From contig CAKTOB010000038.1 of the NCBI GenBank assembly GCA_934589525.1, positions 1-17,121 on the forward strand: DNA of 17,121 bases, given 5' to 3'. Source of the DNA: an uncultured Oscillospiraceae bacterium. Its GTDB lineage: Bacteria > Bacillota > Clostridia > Oscillospirales > Oscillospiraceae. Each line of letters starts with the position of its first letter. Position 1 is the first letter of the stretch. Below, in pieces: positions 8,549 to 14,250 of the stretch. The translations under genes were made by a program, and so were the position numbers. The notes beneath the pieces were generated by a model. That model was not told the origin of the DNA, made no database searches, and saw only the letters and a list, made by a program, of their open reading frames with translations.

Positions 8549-9550
8549 ATGGTGTTTTTGCGGCGGTTTTTGTTTTTTATTCCGGGGGTTCTTCTGGGGG
8601 CGCTGCTGTGTCAGAGCGTGTTTGCCACCAATTATCTCATCAATGACGGAGGCCGGACCTACGCCTGTACCCTGTACCCCGGCACCGCCCAGGGGGCGCT
8701 GGCGGCGGCGGGGGTGGAGCTGGGGCCCCGGGATGGCTATACCCGGGAGAAGGACACCATCACCGTCCGCCGGGCTCCCATGGTGGAGCTTTTGTACCAC
8801 GGGGAGAGCCGGGTGCTCCCCCTGGGCCGGGAGACCGCCGGGGAATTTTTAAAGCGGCAGGGCATCACCCTGGGCCCCGGGGACCGGTTAAGCTGCCCCC
8901 AGGACACCCTGCTGCGCCCCGGCACGGTGCTGCGGGTAGACCTGATTGAGAGCCGGGAGGAGACCTTCGTCCGGGAGCTTCCCTTTGAGACCCAGGTCTG
9001 CGCCGCCCCCAACCTGCCCCGGGGCACCCGGCAGACCCTGACCCAAGGGAAAAACGGGACCCTGCTGTGCCGGGCCTGGGTGACCTATGTCAACGGGGTG
9101 GAGACGGACCGGGAAATTCTGGAGGAGCGGCAGACCGCCGGGCCGGTAAAGGAGCTCATCGCCCAGGGCTGCGGGCCGGAATATCAAAGCCCCCAGGGAC
9201 TGAAAATCGGAGACGGGGTGATTACTCTTCCCACCGGGGAACGGCTGACCTACACCAAGGTGGACTATGTCCGGGCCACGGCCTACACCCACACGGACGA
9301 GGGCTGCACCACCACCACCGCCACCGGCACCACCGTCCGCCGGGGCACCGTAGCCGTAGACCCCCGGTACATCCCCTACGGCACCCGCATGTTCATCGTG
9401 GCCTCCGACGGCAGCTTCCTATACGGCCTGGCCCAGGCCGAAGATTGCGGCGGCGACATCAAAGGCGACCGGATGGACCTGTATTTCCCCACCTACGAAG
9501 ACTGCATCACCTTCGGCCGCCGGCGCTGCACCGTGTATTTTCTAGGATAA
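8549..9550 (+). CDS. YabE-like 3D-domain cell-wall protein
   Basis: This is a secreted or membrane-anchored protein of the YabE/resuscitation-promoting type. In order it shows an N-terminal hydrophobic anchor (about residues 5-25), two ubiquitin-like DUF348 repeats (about 28-75 and 78-133), a G5-like segment (about 135-207), and a C-terminal 3D domain (241-333). The 3D domain starts at VRATAYT, contains DPRYIPYGT (271-279), and ends with three aspartates in AEDCGGDIKGDRMDLY (297-312). That fold is the double-psi barrel of MltA-type lytic transglycosylases, so a peptidoglycan-cleaving role is likely. The start is uncertain: GAGG ends 1 nt before ATG 8549, so GTG 8552 or TTG 8558 may be used. 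In Bacillus, yabE lies near rnmV and rsmA; rnmV is absent here. Confidence 0.88.
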   Translation: MVFLRRFLFFIPGVLLGALLCQSVFATNYLINDGGRTYACTLYPGTAQGALAAAGVELGPRDGYTREKDTITVRRAPMVELLYHGESRVLPLGRETAGEFLKRQGITLGPGDRLSCPQDTLLRPGTVLRVDLIESREETFVRELPFETQVCAAPNLPRGTRQTLTQGKNGTLLCRAWVTYVNGVETDREILEERQTAGPVKELIAQGCGPEYQSPQGLKIGDGVITLPTGERLTYTKVDYVRATAYTHTDEGCTTTTATGTTVRRGTVAVDPRYIPYGTRMFIVASDGSFLYGLAQAEDCGGDIKGDRMDLYFPTYEDCITFGRRRCTVYFLG

Positions 9551-9747
9551 CGGTTGCAAAAGCAGGGGGGCGTGTGGTATGATGGAGAAGGTTTTGAATT
9601 GACAATTGACAATGATTGGGCAACGGACGTGTCCGTTTTGGAATACGACGGTTCAAAAATACACCAGTCAGCGAAACCGTAGGAAACGGCCTGTGTGCCG
9701 TTCCGCTGCGTGGCAAGGATGAACGATACCACCCCCGACGTGCATGT

Positions 9748-9800
9748 CGCCACGTGGCATATATAACCTGTGCGGGTGAATGCTACTACCCAATACACGG
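9748..9800 (+). repeat. Left arm of 53-bp inverted repeat
   Basis: This segment is the reverse complement of 10042-10094 at 45 of 53 positions with no gaps. It contains CGCCACGT, TAACCTGTGCGG and ATACACGG as fully conserved blocks. The arms enclose 241 nt that hold the two-hairpin element and the 124-bp palindromic element. Just outside this arm is a short hairpin (CGAC...GTCG, 9736-9749); just outside the other arm is a different hairpin at the matching place (10094-10112). Confidence 0.8.
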
Positions 9801-9806
9801 TATAAA

Positions 9807-9853
9807 AGCTTCCCCTCCGGGGAAGCTGGCTCGGCCATAGGCCGAGACTGATG
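9807..9853 (-). repeat. Two-hairpin interspersed repeat
   Basis: AGCTTCCCC/GGGGAAGCT (9807-9827, TCC loop) and CTCGGCC/GGCCGAG (9830-9846, ATA loop) stand side by side, followed by ACTGATGAGGG. This arrangement (a CCTCATCAGT lead, a variable hairpin, then a CTTCCCC/GGGGAAG hairpin) is one I recognise from interspersed repeats of gut Clostridia. On the minus strand the last hairpin is followed by TTTTAT, so it could act as a terminator against the plus-strand genes. Confidence 0.6.
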
Positions 9854-9912
9854 AGGGCCGCGGGGCAAGTCCCAAATATTGTAAAAACAATGGGCGCAAA
9901 GGTATTACGCAC

Positions 9913-10036
9913 TGTAGCGGCGGCAATCTGCCGCCATCCGGCCCGCAGGGCCGGAACCGTGGTACATTTGTATCCGCATCGTCCCACGGTGCCAGCCCCT
10001 AACGGGGCTGGATGACGTTGGGTCAACGCCGCTACA
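9913..10036 (+). repeat. Palindromic multi-hairpin element, copy 1
   Basis: The 124-bp element is bounded by TGTAGCGGCG and its exact complement CGCCGCTACA. Internal hairpins are GGCGGCA/TGCCGCC (9919-9935), CCGGCCC/GGGCCGG (9938-9954), a long-range ACCGTGG/CCACGGT pair, CCAGCCCC/GGGGCTGG, and CGTTG/CAACG near the right end. The reverse complement of 14079-14199 aligns along the whole length. The first 25 nt are identical and the CCAGCCCC hairpin is kept, while other stems differ in sequence but still pair. There is no coding content. Confidence 0.8.
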
Positions 10037-10041
10037 TTGTT

Positions 10042-10094
10042 CCGTGTATGGGGTGGTACCATTCAACCGCACAGGTTAAATACCCAACGTGGCG
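10042..10094 (-). repeat. Right arm of 53-bp inverted repeat
   Basis: This is the partner of 9748-9800. It begins 6 nt after the end of the 124-bp element. It runs into a GGGCGGCA/TGCCGCCC hairpin (10094-10112), whose stem resembles the first hairpin of the palindromic element and is followed by CTAC, like the GCTACA end of that element. Confidence 0.8.
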
Positions 10095-10259
10095 GGCGGC
10101 AGGTTGCCGCCCCTACGGTAATGTACCACGTTTTACAAATTATTCGAAACACAATATAGAGATAAATGTGTCTAAAATACGGTAATCGGAACAAATATAA
10201 TTGTACGGGTCGATACAAACGGGGCAACGTTGGTCGCCCCAATAATCGTCAATTGTCAA

Positions 10260-10287
10260 TTGTCCATTGTCAATTTCCTCATATATA
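10260..10287 (+). promoter_or_regulatory. Possible rsmA promoter made from the repeat edge
   Basis: TTGTCC (10260-10265) lies in the GTCAATT border array, and TATATA (10282-10287) follows after 16 bp. The start of transcription would fall close to the ribosome binding site (10295-10300), giving a very short leader. Other TTGTCA units in the array could also serve as -35 boxes. Read-through from the yabE-like gene is the alternative. Confidence 0.3.
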
Positions 10288-10305
10288 CATATACAAGGAG
10301 AATTT

Positions 10306-11178
10306 ATGGTAAACGTCTGTGATATTCAAATCATGAAGCCGCTGCTGGCGGAGCATGGGTTTCGGTTTTCCAAGGCCAAGGGGCAGAATTTTCTGATTGC
10401 GCCCTGGGTGCCGGCTTCCATTGCCCAGGAGGCGGGGGTGGATGAAACCGCCGGGGTGCTGGAGATCGGGCCCGGGATCGGGCCGCTGACCCAGCAGCTT
10501 TGTCTGCGGGCGGGAAAGGTCTGCGCCGTGGAGGTGGATACCCGGTTGGAGCCCATTTTGAAGGAGACCCTGGCCCCCTTTTCCAATGTGGAGATCCTCT
10601 GGGGGGATGTATTAAAATTGGACATCCCCAAACTGGTGGCGGAAAAATTCCCGGGGCTGCGGCCCATGGCCTGTGCCAATCTGCCCTACTACATCACCAC
10701 CCCCATTCTCTCGGCCCTTTTGGAGGCGGAGTGCTTTGAGTCCGTTACGGTCATGGTGCAAAAGGAAGTGGCCCAGCGGATCGCCGCCGCCCCGGGGACG
10801 GAAGATTACGGGGCCTTCTCCGTGTTCTGCCAGTATTATACCCAGCCGGAGCTGCTTTTTGACGTGCCCCCCAACTGCTTCCTGCCCCAGCCCAAGGTGA
10901 CCTCCGCGGTGATCCAGCTGCGGCGGCGGGAAGAGAAGCCCTGGAACATTCAGGATACGTCTGTTTTCTTCCGGGCGGTGCGCTCCAGCTTTGCCATGCG
11001 GCGGAAAAAGCTTTCCAACGGTCTGGCTTCCGGCTTTCCGGAACTGGGGAAAGCCGGGGCGGAGGACATTCTGGCCCAGTGCGGTCTTCCCGAAAACGTC
11101 CGGGGGGAGACCCTGGGCATTGACGAGTTTGCCATGATCGCCAACGCCATTGCAGGCAGAAAGAGAGAGGCCCAATGA
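10306..11178 (+). CDS. rsmA: 16S rRNA dimethyladenosine transferase RsmA (KsgA)
   Basis: RsmA dimethylates two adjacent adenines in the 3'-terminal hairpin of 16S rRNA (A1518/A1519 in E. coli numbering) during 30S maturation. The 290-residue protein has GQNFL near residue 26, the SAM-binding LEIGPGIGPLT at 52-62, the acidic EVD near 76, and the catalytic NLPYYI at 125-130, followed by a C-terminal helical domain. I chose ATG 10306 because AAGGAG ends 5 nt upstream; an in-frame TTG at 10267 lies within the repeat border and has no ribosome binding site. Its last codon overlaps the next ATG (ATGA), so it is translationally coupled to the HAD gene. Confidence 0.96.
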   Translation: MVNVCDIQIMKPLLAEHGFRFSKAKGQNFLIAPWVPASIAQEAGVDETAGVLEIGPGIGPLTQQLCLRAGKVCAVEVDTRLEPILKETLAPFSNVEILWGDVLKLDIPKLVAEKFPGLRPMACANLPYYITTPILSALLEAECFESVTVMVQKEVAQRIAAAPGTEDYGAFSVFCQYYTQPELLFDVPPNCFLPQPKVTSAVIQLRRREEKPWNIQDTSVFFRAVRSSFAMRRKKLSNGLASGFPELGKAGAEDILAQCGLPENVRGETLGIDEFAMIANAIAGRKREAQ

Positions 11179-11879
11179 TCGAGATTTTATTTCTGGATCT
11201 GGATGACACCATTCTGGATTTTCACAAGGCCGAGCGTCTGGCCATTGCAAAGACCTTTACGGCCTTTGATTTAGAGCCCACGGAGGAGATCCTCAACCGC
11301 TACCACGACATCAATCTCATGCACTGGCAGATGCTGGAGCGGGGAGAGCTGACCCGGCCCCAGGTGCTGACCGGCCGGTTCCGGATGCTCTTTGAGGAGC
11401 TGGGCCGCCAGGTGGATGCCCAGGCCGTGGCCCGGGTCTATGAAAAAAATCTGGGGATCGGCCACTATTTTCTCCCCGGGGCACTGGAGGCGGTGCAGAC
11501 CCTGCAAAAGGGCTACCGGCTCTTTTTAGCCAGCAACGGCACCGCCACGGTGCAGCACAGCCGCCTTACCAGCGCCGGACTGTACCCCTATTTTGAAAAG
11601 GTCTTCGTCTCCCAGGAGCTAGGCTACAACAAGCCCGCCAAGGAATTTTTTGATGCCTGCGCCGCTCAAATTCCCGGCTACGCCCCGGAAAAGGCCCTGA
11701 TGGTAGGCGACAGCCTGTCCTCGGACATCTTAGGCGGCATCAACGCGGGACTCCCCACCTGCTGGGTAAACCCCCATCACAAACCCCACCCGGAGAACAT
11801 TACCCCGGACTATCAGATCGAGACTCTGTCCCAGCTGCCGGAGCTGCTTCAAAAAATCAACCGGGAGGATGCGCCATGA
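11175..11879 (+). CDS. HAD-superfamily phosphatase, YjjG/YfnB-like
   Basis: This 234-residue HAD hydrolase has all four motifs: I, DLDDT with nucleophile Asp8 and acid/base Asp10; II, Ser120 in LASNGT; III, Lys153 in YNKPAKEFF; IV, GDSLSSDI with Asp179 and Asp184. The cap between motifs I and II is helical (type C1). The LDLDDTILDF start and GYNKPAKEFF resemble the YjjG/YfnB pyrimidine 5'-nucleotidases, which remove phosphate from non-canonical nucleotides; substrates cannot be fixed from sequence. It overlaps rsmA by 4 nt and the VOC gene by 4 nt, so the three are one transcription unit. Confidence 0.9.
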   Translation: MIEILFLDLDDTILDFHKAERLAIAKTFTAFDLEPTEEILNRYHDINLMHWQMLERGELTRPQVLTGRFRMLFEELGRQVDAQAVARVYEKNLGIGHYFLPGALEAVQTLQKGYRLFLASNGTATVQHSRLTSAGLYPYFEKVFVSQELGYNKPAKEFFDACAAQIPGYAPEKALMVGDSLSSDILGGINAGLPTCWVNPHHKPHPENITPDYQIETLSQLPELLQKINREDAP

Positions 11880-12205
11880 GCGAGCTTTGCCCCATCCATC
11901 ATGTGGCCATTGAGGTTCAGGATATGGATACCGCCCTGGCCTTTTTTCAGAACGTATTCGGCATGACCGTGACCCGGACTGCCGGGCCGAAAGATGCCCC
12001 GGACAATGTGTGGCTGGACGGCGGCGTGCAGCTGTGCCGGGTGGAGGAGCTGACGGCAGACTGCGGCCGGATCAACCACCTGTCCTTTCACTGCACGGAT
12101 TTAGAGGGTGTCCTGGCCCGGGCCGCCCAATATGGAGCCACACCCATCCCCGGAAAGGCCCGCCACTGGTTCTCTGCCCTGGGCATTCCCTTTGAAATGA
12201 AATAA
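11876..12205 (+). CDS. VOC (glyoxalase/bleomycin-resistance fold) protein
   Basis: This is a short 109-residue vicinal-oxygen-chelate protein. It has the N-terminal HHVAIEVQDMDTALAFF signature, a second half starting INHLSFHC, and a terminal GIPFEM. Candidate metal ligands are His9, Gln52, His68 and Glu107, the usual four-position VOC layout, with Gln at a site that is often Glu or His. It could be a lactoylglutathione-lyase-like or methylmalonyl-CoA-epimerase-like enzyme, but the substrate is not readable. It is the last gene of the rsmA unit and faces the GNAT gene across 22 nt. Confidence 0.85.
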   Translation: MSELCPIHHVAIEVQDMDTALAFFQNVFGMTVTRTAGPKDAPDNVWLDGGVQLCRVEELTADCGRINHLSFHCTDLEGVLARAAQYGATPIPGKARHWFSALGIPFEMK

Positions 12206-12227
12206 GGTGACACCGTTACATGGGCAT

Positions 12228-13043
12228 TTACTGCGCTTTTGCCTGATAGGACGCGGTAATGCTGTTCTGACCTTCCATTTTACGAAGTCCCGCAGCAGTA
12301 TATAATTCTATTTCCGCCTTGGCATCCTTATCGACCACGACCATCAGTTGATGCGGCCTGTTCAATTCTATTGCCTTTACCAACAATGCCAGTTCATAAC
12401 CTTGCTGCAGTGCATCCGGCCTTATATACAAATCAAAGATCTCATGGATCTCATGGCAGCACTGTACATCCAAATATCCCTGAACCTGCCCGTCTTTTAT
12501 GGCCAGCAGAACTCTGAAACAGTCCTGCGCCGACAAAATCCGCTCTGCTGTCCAATAGGTGTCAGCGTTATGAAGATCACAGTACTGCTTCGTCCATTTT
12601 TCTGAAAGCAGTTCTATCGGATCGGTCGATACCTTCGGCGTCGGTCCGGTCAGAATCATTTTCTGCTGTTCCGGATCAAATGCCGCCCCTCTCATCTTAA
12701 GCGGTCGCAAAATCGCTGCGTTTAACGGATTGAATACAAAATCCATATGGTATCCGCAATAGTTCTTCTCCATATAGGAAAGCATCTCCGTAAACGCTTT
12801 TTCTTCTTTGGTAAATCCGATAATCATCTCGATATATCGGTCATCCGGGAGAATCAGCCAGGCAAAGAGCCCCACAGTCGTTCCATTTTCTGAAACAGCA
12901 AAAATAGATTTGTCTTTCGCCTGTAAAGAACGGTAAAGATTCTCCTTGTCATAAGTGAAATGCGGATCGGAATAGAAGGGGTGCTCAGCCAGTTCACCGA
13001 TAAAAGCCTCACATTCATCCAATGAATGTATTTCCTGAATCAT
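12228..13043 (-). CDS. GNAT-family acetyltransferase, probably double domain
   Basis: This 271-residue protein looks like two fused GNAT folds. The N-terminal half (about 1-130) has SIFAVSENGTTVGLFAWL and a weak acetyl-CoA region. The C-terminal half (about 140-265) has GYLDVQ, then EIFDLYIRPDALQQGYELALLVKAI in the place of the acetyl-CoA-binding helix, and ends LYTAAGLRKMEGQNSITASY, a typical GNAT finish. The usual Q/RxxGxG/A loop is imperfect. The start follows GGAG. The gene is visibly richer in A+T than its neighbours, has different codon use, and stands alone on the minus strand between the rsmA unit and a plus-strand terminator, which suggests transfer. The substrate is unknown. Confidence 0.82.
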   Translation of the reverse strand: MIQEIHSLDECEAFIGELAEHPFYSDPHFTYDKENLYRSLQAKDKSIFAVSENGTTVGLFAWLILPDDRYIEMIIGFTKEEKAFTEMLSYMEKNYCGYHMDFVFNPLNAAILRPLKMRGAAFDPEQQKMILTGPTPKVSTDPIELLSEKWTKQYCDLHNADTYWTAERILSAQDCFRVLLAIKDGQVQGYLDVQCCHEIHEIFDLYIRPDALQQGYELALLVKAIELNRPHQLMVVVDKDAKAEIELYTAAGLRKMEGQNSITASYQAKAQ

Positions 13044-13093
13044 TTTTACATCTCCATTTCAAATATACATGATATTGGACAGAAACCTAAAAT

Positions 13094-13131
13094 AACCGCA
13101 AGCTATCAAAACGATGACTTGCGGTTTTTTT
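13094..13131 (+). terminator. Intrinsic terminator upstream of GNAT gene
   Basis: AACCGCAAG (13094-13102) pairs with CTTGCGGTT (13118-13126) over a 15-nt loop and is followed by seven T residues. It points along the plus strand, yet the nearest plus-strand gene ends 0.9 kb earlier at 12205. It may be the old terminator of the rsmA unit, separated by the GNAT gene, or may have arrived with it. From 13132 to 13214 there is no gene; an AGCCCC/GGGGC hairpin lies near 13151-13166. Confidence 0.7.
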
Positions 13132-13214
13132 GGTTGTTCCGTACCGGTAGAGCCCCTGGGGGCCCACTTCGTTTCCCTATAAGACGGAGCACTTCGGGTC
13201 TGGGATGTGTCTTT

Positions 13215-14012
13215 TTACAGTTCAATGGTCTCCATGTCCTCGGGGACGAAGACATTGCCAGAGTAGACGGTTTTGGCTTCCCGGGTCATGCGGTCCTTCC
13301 GGTCCGGGCCGTAGTCCTCGGTGTGGTAGAGCACCAGATTCTGAACTTGCAGCCGGTTTGCCAGCTCCGCCGCGTCCAGACTGGTGACGTGGCTGCGGGC
13401 ATAGGGCTGGTAGCGCTCCCGGTCCTCATACAGGCAGTAGGCCTCGCTGAAAAGCCACTTGGCCCCCCGGGCGTAGCCCTCCGTGGATTCCTTTACCGGC
13501 TCGTCTCCGGCAAAGCAGACCTGCCCCCCCTGGGGCAAATCCAGCTGGAAGCCGAACTGCTTCATCTTCTTGGAGCCGATGTCAAAGGCCTGGATGGAAA
13601 AGCCCGCCAGGTCCAGTTTTTCCCCGTCGGTGACTTCCCGGAAAAGGATCTGGCTGTCAAAATACTTGGTCATCTTCTTTCCCAGGATCATGTCGCAAAT
13701 CGCCCGGACCTGGGATAGGGTCTCCCGGCAGCCTGCCACGGTAAAGGTGCCGGTATAGCCCTGCTCCGCCATGGCCGTGGCCACCGCCCGGATGACCCAG
13801 GGGGTGCCCAGGATGTGGTCCGAATGGCTGTGGGTCACAAACATGGCCCCAATGGCCGTCACGGGGACCCCCAGCTTGTGCAGCCGCACCAGAATTTCAT
13901 TTCCCCCACCGGCATCCACCAGCAGTTTTTTGTCCCCTTCCTCCAGCAGGAAGCAGGTATTGTACCGTTCCAGCACCAGGGCGCAGCCGGTGCCTAAAAA
14001 TGTTGCTTTCAT
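13215..14012 (-). CDS. Metallo-beta-lactamase-fold hydrolase, RNase Z-like
   Basis: The 265-residue protein has the MBL-fold start MKATFLGTGCA, LLVDAGGG near 31-37, and the zinc motif HSHSDH at 61-66. Later zinc-site candidates are the Asp in CFAGDEP (about 169), and histidines in RSHVTS and LYHTEDY. The HSHSDHILG form and overall order resemble tRNase Z and related phosphodiesterases. It is shorter than most tRNase Z proteins, so a nucleotide or phosphodiester hydrolase of unknown substrate is equally possible. The start follows AAGGAG. It is on the same strand as pncB, but a palindromic repeat lies between the two. Confidence 0.88.
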   Translation of the reverse strand: MKATFLGTGCALVLERYNTCFLLEEGDKKLLVDAGGGNEILVRLHKLGVPVTAIGAMFVTHSHSDHILGTPWVIRAVATAMAEQGYTGTFTVAGCRETLSQVRAICDMILGKKMTKYFDSQILFREVTDGEKLDLAGFSIQAFDIGSKKMKQFGFQLDLPQGGQVCFAGDEPVKESTEGYARGAKWLFSEAYCLYEDRERYQPYARSHVTSLDAAELANRLQVQNLVLYHTEDYGPDRKDRMTREAKTVYSGNVFVPEDMETIEL

Positions 14013-14036
14013 GGTATTCTCCTTTGCAGATACGAA

Positions 14037-14051
14037 ATTGCCGCCGCTACA
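14037..14051 (-). repeat. Truncated end of the palindromic element
   Basis: ATTGCCGCCGCTACA here is identical to the right end of the full copy at 14185-14199 but lacks the rest of the element. It is followed by TTCGTCCA (14057-14064) and GGTAC (14067-14071), which also follow the full copy (14205-14212 and 14217-14221). The shared flank suggests a duplication or a decayed extra copy. Confidence 0.55.
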
Positions 14052-14078
14052 GCCGCTTCGTCCAACGGTACACGCAAA

Positions 14079-14199
14079 TGTAGCGGCGATGATTCATCGC
14101 CATCCAGCCCCGGCGAGGGGCTGGCTCCGTGGGATGCTACGGATACGAACGTCCAACGAGTGGCCTTACGGCCAATGGCGGCAGATTGCCGCCGCTACA
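14079..14199 (-). repeat. Palindromic multi-hairpin element, copy 2
   Basis: This 121-bp copy is inverted relative to the one at 9913-10036. It has the same 10-bp terminal inverted repeats. Hairpins on the plus strand are GGCGATG/CATCGCC (14085-14101), CCAGCCCC/GGGGCTGG (14104-14124), TGGCC/GGCCA around 14161-14175, and GGCGGCA/TGCCGCC at the right end. The block around the GTATCCG and CCCACGG positions is shared with copy 1. It occupies most of the 238-bp gap between pncB and the MBL gene; I see no gene or clear promoter in that gap. Confidence 0.8.
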
Positions 14200-14250
14200 C
14201 TGGATTCGTCCATTGTGGTACCGTTTCATTGATACGGCTCCGGTGCCTTA

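Larger units (their letters stand above)
9597..10275. repeat. Nested inverted-repeat block between yabE-like gene and rsmA
   Basis: This 679-bp stretch has no credible gene. Its borders are inverted tandem units: AATTGACAATTGACAAT at 9597-9613 and its complement-like array at 10248-10275. Inside are a 53-bp inverted repeat (9748-9800 with 10042-10094, 45 of 53 positions matching without gaps), a two-hairpin element (9807-9846), a 124-bp palindromic element (9913-10036), and further hairpins (CGGAC/GTCCG near 9625; 10094-10112). The order suggests nested insertion of small non-coding elements, or a single large foldback element. It carries no transposase. Confidence 0.75.

Noticed and set aside
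9493..10062. 189-residue minus-strand ORF and a 74-residue plus-strand ORF across the repeat block
   Set aside because: Both cross several hairpin elements, have no ribosome binding site or domain, and are open by chance in GC-rich palindromes.
9597..10275. CRISPR array
   Set aside because: There are no evenly spaced direct repeats with unique spacers; the structure is inverted repeats and hairpins, and no cas genes are present.
10267..10305. Upstream TTG start for rsmA
   Set aside because: It lies in the repeat border, has no ribosome binding site, and adds residues not seen in the family; ATG 10306 has AAGGAG.
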